The position numbers and the translations under genes were made by a program. The notes beneath the pieces are model-generated. The model was not told the DNA's origin. It did not search any database and saw only the letters and a program-made list of their open reading frames with translations. 64,000 nucleotides of DNA. Source: Grimontia marina. GTDB taxonomy: Bacteria; Pseudomonadota; Gammaproteobacteria; Enterobacterales; Vibrionaceae. The DNA is taken from NCBI RefSeq assembly GCF_900060185.1, contig NZ_FIZY01000017.1:1-64000 (forward strand), written 5' to 3'. Positions 46,727 through 56,475 of the stretch are shown here, one piece after another; within the stretch, counting starts at the first letter, position 1, and every line of letters starts with the position of its first letter.

Positions 46727-48238
46727 TTACCCCATGGTTGGCATGGTGAAGTGACTATCGTGGGTTTCGAGTCGCACACTGGCTGGCCAGCGGGTAGTGA
46801 CCGTTTTCATTCGGGTGTAGAAGCGAACGCCATCGTTACCATGCACATTCAGTGGCCCGAAGATAGAACGTTTCCAGCCGCCAAAGCTGTGGAACGCCAT
46901 TGGGACAGGAATGGGTACATTGACACCTACCATGCCTGCCAACACATCTTCACTGAACTGGCGGGCAGTCTCACCATCCCGGGTGAAGATAGCAGAGCCA
47001 TTGCCATACTCATGGCGGTTAATCAGTTCTAATGCCGTTTGATAATCCGGCACACGCACCAAAGACAGCACTGGCCCAAAGATTTCATCCTGATAGATAG
47101 TCATATCAGGTGTCACGTCATCAAACAGTGTAGGACCCACAAAGTAGCCATTGTCATGCCCTTCCACCTGACAACCACGGCCATCAACCACCAATTTCGC
47201 ACCCTGCTCGACACCCGCGTCAATGTAGCCGACAATTTTGTCGCGATGTTGTGCGGAAATAACTGGTCCCATGTCGTTTTCCGGGCCGTCAACAATACCC
47301 GGGCCAACGCGCATTTTATTGATGCTTTCTGACAGTGAGGCTAACAACTTATCTGCGGTTTCATCGCCTACAGCGACGACAACAGACAGCGCCATGCAGC
47401 GCTCACCCGCGGCACCAAAGCCTGCCCCCATGATGGCACCGCTTGCCATTTCAAGGTCAGCGTCAGGCATCAAAATACAATGATTTTTCGCACCGCCGAG
47501 CGCCTGACAGCGTTTTCCATGCGCGGATGCCGTGGAGTAGATGTATTCCGCAATAGGTGTTGAACCGACAAAGCTCACCGCTTGAACGCGAGGGTCTGTC
47601 AGCAATACATCTACCGCTTCTTTGTCACCATTGACCACGTTGAAAACACCGTCTGGCAATCCGGCTTCTTTAAGTAATTCCGCCAGCATCAAACCCAGTG
47701 ATGGATCCTTCTCGGAAGGCTTCAGAACAAAGGAATTACCGGTAGCAAGGGCAATCGGGAACATCCACATTGGTACCATCGCGGGGAAGTTAAATGGGGT
47801 TATCCCGGCACACACGCCAAGCGGCTGCATGATGGAGTGACTATCAACCCCAGAGCCCACATTCGCCGAGCTCTCCCCTTTTTGTAGATGAGGAATGCCG
47901 CAAGCAAATTCAACGACTTCCAATCCGCGGGTCAACTCGCCGACGGCATCAGAGTAGACTTTACCGTGTTCGTTGCTGATAAGGCGAGCCAGTTTGTCCT
48001 GATTCGCTTCAAGCAGCGCTTTGAATTTGAACATCACACGGGCACGGCGTAATGGTGGTGTTTTCTTCCATGCAGGAAAAGCCGCATGCGCAGCAGCCAC
48101 GGCCGCCTCTACTTCTTCTGCTTTGCTCAATACCACCTTACGGGTCTGCTCGCCAGTCGCCGGGTTGAATACTGCGCCAAATCGTTCAGTACTGCTTTCT
48201 GCGATTTGTCCGTTAATAAAGTTATGAACTGTTTCCAT
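46727..48238 (-). CDS. mmsA: CoA-acylating methylmalonate-semialdehyde dehydrogenase
   Basis: About 503 residues. An aldehyde dehydrogenase with the MMSDH-type hallmarks ITPFNFPAMVPMWMFP, the NAD motif FVGSTPIAEYI, catalytic Cys in GERCMALS and a KEDG-type GDGKT-like tail region FGGWKRSIFG. It converts malonate or methylmalonate semialdehyde to acetyl- or propionyl-CoA, the last step of the inositol pathway (IolA) or valine degradation. Two ATGs are possible (48253, 48238); the second has GGAG 9 nt upstream. The operon with iolC and iolE favours the inositol role. Confidence 0.92.
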   Translation of the reverse strand: METVHNFINGQIAESSTERFGAVFNPATGEQTRKVVLSKAEEVEAAVAAAHAAFPAWKKTPPLRRARVMFKFKALLEANQDKLARLISNEHGKVYSDAVGELTRGLEVVEFACGIPHLQKGESSANVGSGVDSHSIMQPLGVCAGITPFNFPAMVPMWMFPIALATGNSFVLKPSEKDPSLGLMLAELLKEAGLPDGVFNVVNGDKEAVDVLLTDPRVQAVSFVGSTPIAEYIYSTASAHGKRCQALGGAKNHCILMPDADLEMASGAIMGAGFGAAGERCMALSVVVAVGDETADKLLASLSESINKMRVGPGIVDGPENDMGPVISAQHRDKIVGYIDAGVEQGAKLVVDGRGCQVEGHDNGYFVGPTLFDDVTPDMTIYQDEIFGPVLSLVRVPDYQTALELINRHEYGNGSAIFTRDGETARQFSEDVLAGMVGVNVPIPVPMAFHSFGGWKRSIFGPLNVHGNDGVRFYTRMKTVTTRWPASVRLETHDSHFTMPTMG

Positions 48239-48260
48239 GTCTTGGGTCTCCATGTCTCAA

Positions 48261-49151
48261 TCACATCAATCCGGCATTTCGCGCAAAGGACGCCAAATTG
48301 TTATATCCAAGTGTTGCGTATGTCAGTGGGTGCGCAATCGAAGGGTCCTGCTCTGCTTCCACCACCAGCCAACCTGAGTAATCTGCCTGTTTCAGCACAT
48401 CCATCACCGCCGCATAGTCAATACAACCATCGCCCGGTACGGTAAACACGCCATTCAACACAGCGTCCAAAAAGCTCAGGCGACGGTTTTTGGCATCGTC
48501 CAACATTGATTGGCGAATATCTTTGCAGTGCACATGATTGATTCTGCCGGCGTGACGTTTCGCTACCGCAAGAGGATCGCCGCCTGCAAAATGCAGATGA
48601 CCCGTATCGAGCAACAAACCTACTTCTGGTCCTGTTTCCGCCATTAGACGATCCACATCCGCCTCGCTCTCTATAACCGTGCCCATATGGTGGTGATAGG
48701 CAATCTGTACACCCTGGGATAGAGTGAACTTCGCCAATTCCGTGAGCTTTTGTCCGTATTCCTGCCAGCGTTTCTCGGGGAAAGCCGGGCGTATTACGAC
48801 GGGCATGTTTTGTTTCCCGTGGACACAACCCGTCACTTCTGCAAACACCATGACTTTCGCCCCGAGTGTTTTCAGTAGATTCAGGTGCGGTTGCATCGTT
48901 TCAATTTCCTGCTCGACACTGCGGCTCAGCAGCTCACCGGAATGCCAGCCGGAAACCAGCTTCAGGTCGTGTTTTGCCAGAATCGGCCCTAACACGTCGG
49001 GGTTACGTGGAAATTTGTTTCCAAGCTCAAACCCTGTAAAGCCGGCCTGTCTGCCCTCAGAAAGGCATATCTCTAAAGGCGTTTCAGCCCCCAGAGAAGG
49101 CAAATCATCATTGGTCCAGGTCAGTGGGTTAATCCCTAATTCAACAGCCAT
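48261..49151 (-). CDS. iolE: Myo-inosose-2 dehydratase
   Basis: 296 residues from the ATG at 49151 (Shine-Dalgarno AAGGAGA); the open frame extends 13 codons upstream into the iolC stop region. It has a TIM-barrel AP-endonuclease-2 fold with LGINPLTWTNDDLPSLG and LLLDTGHLHFAGGDP (metal ligands), then HVHCKDIR. It dehydrates scyllo-inosose. It lies between iolC and mmsA on one transcript. Confidence 0.93.
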   Translation of the reverse strand: MAVELGINPLTWTNDDLPSLGAETPLEICLSEGRQAGFTGFELGNKFPRNPDVLGPILAKHDLKLVSGWHSGELLSRSVEQEIETMQPHLNLLKTLGAKVMVFAEVTGCVHGKQNMPVVIRPAFPEKRWQEYGQKLTELAKFTLSQGVQIAYHHHMGTVIESEADVDRLMAETGPEVGLLLDTGHLHFAGGDPLAVAKRHAGRINHVHCKDIRQSMLDDAKNRRLSFLDAVLNGVFTVPGDGCIDYAAVMDVLKQADYSGWLVVEAEQDPSIAHPLTYATLGYNNLASFARNAGLM

Positions 49152-49161
49152 GATTGTCTCC

Positions 49162-51105
49162 TTACTCTCCGCGTTGACGCCAGGTTTCAATCAACCCGAG
49201 ATAATTCGCCTTCACGGCAGCAACTAACCCTTGGTTATCCAACTCGCCGCGCATCCATTGACGGCTTGGCTCTCCAAAGATGGTACGGCCGACTGCAAAT
49301 CCCCTTACGGTTTTCGATACTGAAGAGGCTGCAAATCCTTCCTTTAACTCTTCGGCTGGTGCATCCAAGCCCAACAGCACAACACCACGACAATGCGCGT
49401 CACGCTGTTCAATCAGTTCATCAACTGCTCGCCAGCCTTGCTTAGTCAGGGGGGGCAATTTCCACCAATCCGGTTTAATGTCCAAGTTGTAGAAACGGGT
49501 CATCGCACGCAAGTAAAGAAAATCAGCTTCTGTCGCAGAGCTCACCTCGAAATCCCTTGGCAGAATCACTTCCACCAACAGCTCGTTACCCGCAGCGCAA
49601 CAGGCTTTATAGACTTCATGGAGCATGTTTTCCTGCTCCAATTGCAACCCTCTGGTGTCATCAGGGTGGTAGAAAACAAGGCATTTAACGACTTGTTCTT
49701 TTGGCCAACTCGCGAGTTGGGTTCCGATGTTCCCGTGCTCGAGGCGCAGAGGGCGCGAGCCCGGCAGTTCGATAGGTCGACCGACCCACCAACGTTCATC
49801 GACATGGTCACCAAACCCTGTTGCGGCATTCAGTACTTCCATGCCGAAAGTGGAATCGCAAAGGATACCCGCTTTCCCTTTCAAGCCAGATTCCTGCGCG
49901 ACTTCCTGCGCGGCCTGCCAAATTAGAGTTTTGAGATAAGGGATATGTGCGACATCTACCCCTGCTTCCTGAGCCATTTCGACAAACTGGGAGCGATGGT
50001 CGAAGGCCAGCACACACAAATCACTCCAAGCCAGCTCCCGGGTAGTTACGCGATGGAGGTGATTAAGCATGCCATCTTTATCCGGACGTGGGATCTCATG
50101 CTCGTGTTGAAGGTAGTAGTCCAGCTCTTCTTTGGTAGGCATCGCAGGAGAGCATCCATGGCGTGAAACCACTAACGCCCCGCAGGCGTTAGCATAGCGG
50201 CAGCACTGCTCCCAGGATTCATCATTCAGGTAGCCGCGAAGCAGCCCAGACATAAAGGCATCACCCGCCCCAAGTACATTTAGTACTTCTACACGCACGC
50301 CCTGCACCGTTATACCATCATCAAGCACACTGCCAATTTCGTCAGTGAATACGCTGCAGCCCAGTGGTCCTCGTTTACACACCAAGGCAGCATCAGTGAA
50401 AGCTCGCACAGACTTGAGTGCTTCGACGGAGTCTTCGGCTCCCCCAGCAATATGGAACTCTTCTTCGGTACCAACAATAAGGTCAAACAGGCCAAGTACT
50501 TCCTGAAGCTGGCGTGTCACTTCGTCCGATTCGATGTAGCGGGTTTCGCCATCTCCCAGCGAAGTCAGCCCCCAAAGCACAGGTCGGTAGTCCACATCCA
50601 ATGCGGTACGAACGCCATGCTTACGGGCATAGTTCAGCGCTGTGATCACGGCGTCACGGGAGCTAGGGTTGGAAAGGTGTGTGCCGGTAATCGCCAAACA
50701 CTTAGCCGAAGCAATGTAATCTTCGTTGATGTCTTCGGGCGTAATGGCTTTGTCAGCACAGTTGTCTCGGTAGAAAATCAGCGGGAAGGTTTCTTCATCT
50801 TTGATGCCTAGCAACACAAGTGCTGTCAGCCTTTCTTTGTCGATGATGATGTTGCTGGTATCGACGCCAACCCGTTCTAGTTCTTCGGTCACAAAGCGTC
50901 CCATGTGCTCGTCGCCCACACGAGCCAACATACCGGATTTAAGACCCTGCCTTGCAGTACCGTGAGCAACATTGCCCGATGAGCCACCCAGATACTTGGC
51001 AAAGGTTCGCATATCTTCAAGACGCGAACCGACCTGCTCTCCATACAAATCAACGGCGACACGCCCAAGGCAAATCACGTCCAATGTTTTTTCTACCGTC
51101 GTCAT
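49162..51105 (-). CDS. iolC: Fused 5-dehydro-2-deoxygluconokinase (IolC) and DUF2090 domain
   Basis: 647 residues. Residues about 7-335 are a PfkB kinase (YLGGSSGNVAHGTARQGLKS; catalytic Asp in LGAGDAFMSGLL). Residues about 345-640 are a DUF2090 domain (DLCVLAFDHRSQFVEMA; KGKAGILCDSTFG). In this fusion the second half is predicted to be the 5-dehydro-2-deoxyphosphogluconate aldolase, so one protein would phosphorylate the sugar acid and then split it. The aldolase role is inference from the family. Two operator-like palindromes precede the gene. Confidence 0.92.
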   Translation of the reverse strand: MTTVEKTLDVICLGRVAVDLYGEQVGSRLEDMRTFAKYLGGSSGNVAHGTARQGLKSGMLARVGDEHMGRFVTEELERVGVDTSNIIIDKERLTALVLLGIKDEETFPLIFYRDNCADKAITPEDINEDYIASAKCLAITGTHLSNPSSRDAVITALNYARKHGVRTALDVDYRPVLWGLTSLGDGETRYIESDEVTRQLQEVLGLFDLIVGTEEEFHIAGGAEDSVEALKSVRAFTDAALVCKRGPLGCSVFTDEIGSVLDDGITVQGVRVEVLNVLGAGDAFMSGLLRGYLNDESWEQCCRYANACGALVVSRHGCSPAMPTKEELDYYLQHEHEIPRPDKDGMLNHLHRVTTRELAWSDLCVLAFDHRSQFVEMAQEAGVDVAHIPYLKTLIWQAAQEVAQESGLKGKAGILCDSTFGMEVLNAATGFGDHVDERWWVGRPIELPGSRPLRLEHGNIGTQLASWPKEQVVKCLVFYHPDDTRGLQLEQENMLHEVYKACCAAGNELLVEVILPRDFEVSSATEADFLYLRAMTRFYNLDIKPDWWKLPPLTKQGWRAVDELIEQRDAHCRGVVLLGLDAPAEELKEGFAASSVSKTVRGFAVGRTIFGEPSRQWMRGELDNQGLVAAVKANYLGLIETWRQRGE

Positions 51106-51178
51106 TCCCGACTCCTGTCAGATTTCCCATCCTGTTCAGTGTGGCTGAACCTAAAAAATACACTTCATTAAACCACAC

Positions 51179-51198
51179 AATGAAATGTACGTTTCATT
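51179..51198. promoter_or_regulatory. Operator-like palindrome 1 upstream of iolC
   Basis: AATGAAA-TGTACG-TTTCATT, a perfect 7-6-7 inverted repeat about 75 bp before the iolC ATG. It shares the TGAAA-N6-TTTCA pattern with 51234-51249 and 60218-60233. Confidence 0.7.
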
Positions 51199-51232
51199 TT
51201 ATACTAAGATCGAAACGACCAGATCGCAACTA

Positions 51233-51250
51233 ATGAAACAAACATTTCAT
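51233..51250. promoter_or_regulatory. Operator-like palindrome 2 upstream of iolC
   Basis: ATGAAA-CAAACA-TTTCAT, centre 53 bp (about five helical turns) from palindrome 1, so two dimers could bind on the same face and loop DNA. An RpiR-type IolR is the likely binder; its gene is not in the window. Confidence 0.7.
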
Positions 51251-51305
51251 GCGTTTTTTCACTGGTTGGATCATCCTTAAGATCACCCTCTAGACGACTG
51301 CACTA

Positions 51306-51574
51306 TCAGAGGGGCCAGACCTTATTTCTCTGGTGATGGCGACCCTGCTGAGCAGACGCACCTGGATGCATGGCTTCATCATCTTTGGTGATTACTGTCA
51401 CCATTGCGAAGACTGCGCGGATGAAATGAGCAAGTGGCTGATGGAAGGCAAAATACAGTACAAAGAACAAATTGCTGACGGCTTGGTTGCTTTGCCGGAC
51501 GCCTTTATAGGTCAGTTGGAGGGCAAGAACTCCACAAGTTCGTGGTAAAAATTGCCGAGAAAACAGATGACTAA
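51306..51574 (+). pseudogene. CurA-like NADPH oxidoreductase remnant
   Basis: The plus-strand frame reads GPDLISLVMATLLSRR, then HGFIIFGDY and DAFIGQLEGKN, the C-terminal 80 or so residues of CurA-type medium-chain reductases (GFIIxxDYGH and FIGLLxGKNFGK in intact relatives). After EGKN a one-base loss shifts the frame; the other frame continues KFVVKIAEKTDD and stops at 51572-51574. About 250 residues of N-terminal domain are missing, so this is a decayed tail. Confidence 0.75.
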
Positions 51575-51710
51575 TTCTTCGCTCCACAATTGAGAAGAAC
51601 CTGAAAAAGCCCCCATGATGATCTCTACACGGGCTTTTTATCACTTCACCAGCGAAAGCAACGTGTTAGGTTACAATGTAGTTAAGAATCAATCTCACGC
51701 AGGGGATGCA

Positions 51711-52181
51711 ATGAAAAACGGGATCGTTTTACTTTTCACTCATGGCTTTGCCATCGCTATCGGTTTTGCTGCTGGTCTTTACGCACTACCCATTCTTGTT
51801 GCACCGGAAGGCCCTTCTGTCGAAGTGATCGAATCCACTGCATCTAATGCGAGTTATACCGGAGAGTTCCGTAAAGACCTGAAAGACAGCGATACTTTCC
51901 ACTGGGGTGAAGGAAAAGTCTCTATTAGCCCAGAAGCCATTTCACTGATGGGTGAACTAGCACCCGGCCCTGATTACAAGCTCTATCTTTCCCCTGAATT
52001 TGTCGAAACAGAAGCCGATTTTAACCGCCTGAAACCGCAGATGCAGCAAGTTGGTGATGTAAAAACCTTCGACAACTTCTTGGTAGAAGTCCCCGGTGAT
52101 ATTGACCCTTCACAGTTCAATACCGTGATTGTTTGGTGTGAATCTTTCGGCGAGTTCATTACTGCAGCACGCTATGAATAA
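51711..52181 (+). CDS. DM13-domain protein
   Basis: 156 residues from the ATG at 51711 (AGGGG box); the open frame reaches 51615 without a ribosome site. A signal anchor (about 5-30) precedes a DM13 domain (about 50-155), with YTGEFRKDLKDSDTFHWGEGKVSI, LAPGPDYKLYLSPEFVETEADF and the conserved Cys in VIVWCESFGEFI. DM13 domains are proposed electron-transfer or redox modules. It is likely exposed to the periplasm. Solitary gene. Confidence 0.88.
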   Translation: MKNGIVLLFTHGFAIAIGFAAGLYALPILVAPEGPSVEVIESTASNASYTGEFRKDLKDSDTFHWGEGKVSISPEAISLMGELAPGPDYKLYLSPEFVETEADFNRLKPQMQQVGDVKTFDNFLVEVPGDIDPSQFNTVIVWCESFGEFITAARYE

Positions 52182-52370
52182 CTGACCGGTATTAGGCGAG
52201 ACAAAATGCTTCGCCTGTATTCCCTTCTGATAATCCCAAAGCCTTTCCTTTTTGCTATACCTCTGATAATAAGCAGCCGCTATCGATAAAATAGTTATTA
52301 ACGATTTCAGATAGCAGTTCAAAAACCTTAACCTGACACCAATACCAACGGAGCACAAGAGATTAGAAAG

Positions 52371-53270
52371 ATGTCAGGTAAGAAAGCACTGGTCGTTGAA
52401 GGTGGAGCAATGCGCGGTATTTTCGCGGCCGGTGTGTTGGATGCTTTTTTGGAGGTTAATTATAATCCTTTTGATTTCGCCATTGGCGTATCCGCAGGAG
52501 CTTCCAATTTATTGGGTTATCTTGCCCAGCAGCCAAACCGCAGCTATCAGGTGATCACTGGGTTGGCGACTGACAGTGCTTTCTTTAACCCTACGCGTTT
52601 TGTCCGCGGCGGTAATCTGGTTGATGTTCAGTGGTTGGAGCAAGAATCTCTGCGCCGCTTCCCTCTCGACACAGACACTCTGTTCAACAACATTCCTTTG
52701 CTGGCAGCCGTCACCAATGTGGATACTGGCGATGCAGACTATTACTGGGTTAACCCAGATAATATGTCTAAGGTGATTGAAGCGACCACAGCTTTACCGA
52801 TCGCCTACCGCCCAACGCCGTGTTTCTCTGGCGGCTGTTACACCGATGGCGGCGTAGCGGATTCCATTCCTGTTGCGGAAGCCTACCGACGCGGCGCACG
52901 GGAAATCACCGTTATCCTTTCGCAGCCTGGCGACTATGAAATGTCTCCAATGAAAATGCCAAAGCTAATGGATCAACTGCTAAAGAAGTACCCTCACGTT
53001 GCGGATGCGATGCGTAAACGTGCAGAGCGTTATAATGCCTCGCTGGCGTTTATTAAGAATCCGCCAAAGGATTGCGTGGTGAATGTGATTGCGCCACCAG
53101 ACACCTTCCCTGTTGGTCGCTTTACCATGAAAAAATCCAAATTAGATGAAGGCTATGGCATGGGTATTCAAGCGGGTCAGGCATACATGTTCAATATGTA
53201 CAAAGACGTGTTAAAGCAGCAAGTGCTGGAAGAAGGGTCGACCAGAAAGGTTCGGGATTTGGTGGTTTGA
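52371..53270 (+). CDS. Patatin-like phospholipase (YjjU type)
   Basis: 299 residues. The oxyanion motif GGAMRG (12-17) is followed by the nucleophile Ser in GVSAGAS (about 39-45) and the catalytic Asp in TDGGVADS. A Ser-Asp dyad hydrolase of the YjjU type, with a C-terminal DUF6363-like extension. The natural lipid substrate is not known. Shine-Dalgarno weak. Confidence 0.9.
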   Translation: MSGKKALVVEGGAMRGIFAAGVLDAFLEVNYNPFDFAIGVSAGASNLLGYLAQQPNRSYQVITGLATDSAFFNPTRFVRGGNLVDVQWLEQESLRRFPLDTDTLFNNIPLLAAVTNVDTGDADYYWVNPDNMSKVIEATTALPIAYRPTPCFSGGCYTDGGVADSIPVAEAYRRGAREITVILSQPGDYEMSPMKMPKLMDQLLKKYPHVADAMRKRAERYNASLAFIKNPPKDCVVNVIAPPDTFPVGRFTMKKSKLDEGYGMGIQAGQAYMFNMYKDVLKQQVLEEGSTRKVRDLVV

Positions 53271-53377
53271 GCAACATTCATTAGCAACTAACCTGTATCG
53301 GTTTAGACAAAAGCGAATTCGCAATTATCACCTTAGGCGTTCGTTTCGAGAAGTCTTTCTGGCGCATGGATAAAAAG

Positions 53378-56122
53378 TTACTTTGGCATACGCGTCGGCA
53401 ATTTGAATTCTATATCTCTCCAGAGACCTGCTTCCTCACCATCTTCTGTTCGATTAAGAGGTGGATTGGATAAACAGTGCGTTTCGATGACCTTTAAAAT
53501 CGAATCCACATAATTAGTATCAAGATCGCTTTTCTTGAGGCTTTCATAGATATCTATCCATGTATTGAAGTGTATATAGACCAGAGGTTGCCAGAGCGCG
53601 CAAAGCAGCAAGTATTCTCTGTGTGTTAGTCGATTTGCCAGATACGCCATGCGCGCATGCGCTAGGTCAATCATAGAGTCTGTGAGTGTATGATCAGCCA
53701 GTTGCTCACGCTCCAGAGCATAATCGAAATTTGTCGATGCAAGAGAATTAAGAGTACGGCGAAATTCTGGTGAAAATTGCAAATCGATAGCAATTCTATC
53801 TGCATCATCGAGTCTAGCCAGCGCCAATTTCTGATGCGCCCAATAGCAATTTATAACCACCTCAAGAAACGAATTCAGAAATGAAGAGGTATCTGGGAAA
53901 TCAAGCTCTTGGACAAGAAACCCTGATAATAAACCTCTAAACTTCACCGCTTCTTCTGGAGGGTTTTCAAAGCTGAATTGAGACCGGAACCCTTGAGTCC
54001 GAGTGATGTACTCAAAACCGAGTTCACCGTACAGACCCAGAAGTAATGGGCCGGAGTATAGGTTAGCCCAGCAAAGTGGCCAAATTTCTCTAGGTGATTC
54101 AATATTGTCGTCATAGCAAATTGCCCCAGAGAGCATTGTCCACGCTGGTGCGGAAGTGCCAAAGCAAGAGTTGTAGGTGAGGCGCCCCTTCCAATTGGTA
54201 ACCCAGTCCGTAATTCTGGTGGAAAGTTCTGGGTTTTGTTCTTCATTTGCCAACGCATATCTGTGTAAATTGAATATCGCCGCGAGGTCTAGCAACTCAT
54301 CATTAACTCGCGACTGTCCGAATACTGTCAAAAGGTACTGTACGATATCGAGGTTACCTGTGCTAGCCGCATGCACAACCGAATCTATGGGGATCTCTTT
54401 CCCGACTGAGCATAAATGATTAACTAAAGTTTCGATGTAGTATTTATTGCAACCGCATGAAATCATTGAACTTAGCACATCGAAAAGATCATGTGAGCCT
54501 ATGAGCAGTGCTTTAAAGGCGTTAGGCTTGTCGTTCAACGCGCAATAAAGAAGAGGGGTTGTGTTATGCGCCCAGCTTGAGACGAACCGGTACTTATGAC
54601 AGTCAACGCTTTGGGCAGTGAGTGCTTCGATGATTTCGACATTGTCCGTAACCAACGCTTCAAGCAGCGCGAAGTATCCGCTCGTAGGGCGATCTCGAAT
54701 ACGCTTGTTTTTCAAATCGGCCTGCCAGTTCGGCTTTGCGGAAGTTATAACCTCCTTGAGACCTGCCATAAACCTTTCTAGCTGCGGGTTACCTGGTCCT
54801 CCCACTGACTTATAAGACATGACAGAGTCGTAATCCGACTGATACAACTTTATCTTTCTCTCTGCCACCTGAATAAGGTGTTCGATTTGCTGAATGCTCA
54901 AGTCAGAACTATCAGCCCAATCTTTGTTGAGGTTGTCAAATAGGAGGTTGAGCAGAGTAATATCTGTCACTGGCATGCTCAAAAATTCAAGTAACGTTTT
55001 GTAGTCAAAACTTGGAGAAGTTTTTATTATATCTTCGATGATGATTGCGTCAGATTTCTTCGCAAGGGCAATACGTGCCAACCTTGGAGAACTGAATGAT
55101 CTCTGCCTTAGCACTTGGAACACCGTGCCTTTATCGTTCAAAAGCGCAAATTCAACTGGCAGGATATTTCTCTGTAATGGGCGAGATAAATCACACCCGG
55201 CTGCTTCAAGCTGATTCAAAAGGTGAATATCTTCTGCAAGTATTGCTGCCTCAATAGAAAGAATTGGCAACCGCCAATCTTTTATTATCGTGCCTTGCTC
55301 GAGAGCTCCTCTCCAATCAAGCATATTGGCGATTTGTAGCATTTTAAACTTCGCGATAATCTCAGGGTTTTCAGTTTTTAATACTGCGTCATCAAGACCA
55401 TCAGGTGGATCACTGTCTGTCCATCCATTTTTGCGTCGGTATTCAATCAAGGTGCTAGGTATTTCGTACACCAATCTATTTGACTCGTCCGGAGAATAGC
55501 TAGGGTATAAAAAGAGATGATCGAAGACTGAGCTCAACCCATCTTTAAAATCGAAGAAGTCGGCGTTAGGAACCCGATATTCCCATCCAGCGATTCCGCA
55601 ATGAAAAGCTGAAGCCGTTTCATTGTTTTTAAAGTCAACAAAAAGTCTTTCAATATAGTCTTGTCCTGCCATTACGGGCAGTGAGGGAATAGAGTCTCCA
55701 TCACTGTTTTGCCACTCATTTTCAATCCAACCGTAAAGATCTTTATATCCATTGTCTTTGGGCGCGCAGATATTATTGAGCCCTAAAGTCTCTACAAAAC
55801 CGGAAAAATCAGCGAGGAGATTATATTCATGTTCTCCACCAAAGCATTGTTGCCAGAGTTTTAAAACACTTCGAGGAATTGGCTGGCCGCATGCAGACTC
55901 AACAGCGTCTATTTCTGCTACGGTGATAGGTTCACGCGCTCTGAATATAGCTTTATTTCGATAGAAAACCACGCCTTGAGCGGCCAATTCAGCGCGTTCG
56001 CTGTCTGTAAATTCGCCCATACTAGCCATCTTTTTTTCAGGAGCTATTTCAATTTCTTTGACGTAAGAACCGGCTCTAGTTTTAGCCAGAGCCTGCAACA
56101 ATCTCCCAAAGAGGCCTTTCAC
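53378..56122 (-). CDS. Large SUKH-like and ankyrin-like repeat protein
   Basis: 914 residues, start GTG at 56122 (AAGGAG 8 nt upstream). Residues about 60-215 resemble a SUKH (SMI1/KNR4) domain: CGQPIPRSVLKLWQQCFGG and then a beta-rich part ending VFDHLFLYPSY. Residues about 255-370 and 485-640 contain helix pairs like ankyrin repeats, for example VTDNVEIIEALTAQSVD and VVHAASTGNLDIVQYLL. The last 270 residues are not recognised. SUKH proteins often act as immunity proteins for secreted toxins, but no toxin gene is adjacent. Base composition looks more AT-rich than its neighbours, suggesting transfer. Function unknown. Confidence 0.75.
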   Translation of the reverse strand: MKGLFGRLLQALAKTRAGSYVKEIEIAPEKKMASMGEFTDSERAELAAQGVVFYRNKAIFRAREPITVAEIDAVESACGQPIPRSVLKLWQQCFGGEHEYNLLADFSGFVETLGLNNICAPKDNGYKDLYGWIENEWQNSDGDSIPSLPVMAGQDYIERLFVDFKNNETASAFHCGIAGWEYRVPNADFFDFKDGLSSVFDHLFLYPSYSPDESNRLVYEIPSTLIEYRRKNGWTDSDPPDGLDDAVLKTENPEIIAKFKMLQIANMLDWRGALEQGTIIKDWRLPILSIEAAILAEDIHLLNQLEAAGCDLSRPLQRNILPVEFALLNDKGTVFQVLRQRSFSSPRLARIALAKKSDAIIIEDIIKTSPSFDYKTLLEFLSMPVTDITLLNLLFDNLNKDWADSSDLSIQQIEHLIQVAERKIKLYQSDYDSVMSYKSVGGPGNPQLERFMAGLKEVITSAKPNWQADLKNKRIRDRPTSGYFALLEALVTDNVEIIEALTAQSVDCHKYRFVSSWAHNTTPLLYCALNDKPNAFKALLIGSHDLFDVLSSMISCGCNKYYIETLVNHLCSVGKEIPIDSVVHAASTGNLDIVQYLLTVFGQSRVNDELLDLAAIFNLHRYALANEEQNPELSTRITDWVTNWKGRLTYNSCFGTSAPAWTMLSGAICYDDNIESPREIWPLCWANLYSGPLLLGLYGELGFEYITRTQGFRSQFSFENPPEEAVKFRGLLSGFLVQELDFPDTSSFLNSFLEVVINCYWAHQKLALARLDDADRIAIDLQFSPEFRRTLNSLASTNFDYALEREQLADHTLTDSMIDLAHARMAYLANRLTHREYLLLCALWQPLVYIHFNTWIDIYESLKKSDLDTNYVDSILKVIETHCLSNPPLNRTEDGEEAGLWRDIEFKLPTRMPK

Positions 56123-56475
56123 AACTTCATCTCCTTGCTACTTGCCCTTTCTTCCCTGTACATGGTTGGATTTCAGCCTCACAAAAAATTTGAAAGATAT
56201 GCCATCGCGATAGTACACAGTAACGTGAGAAGTACAGGTTTCAAAAGTAAGAAGGAAACTCAGTCTGTTTTGTACCTCCTATTCAATCGTCAAACCGAAA
56301 CCAACCAACAAAAGGAATGAATGCTGGCAAACAGAGAACCGTTGTTATGTAGCGAACGACGTAGAATGAAAACTGGGAATAAACACAACTAAGTACCCCT
56401 ACCAGCTTTATGCCCCCAAAATTCCCTTGCCCACCCGTCTCTATTTCTGTAGTTTAAATATTCATCACCAAAAAA

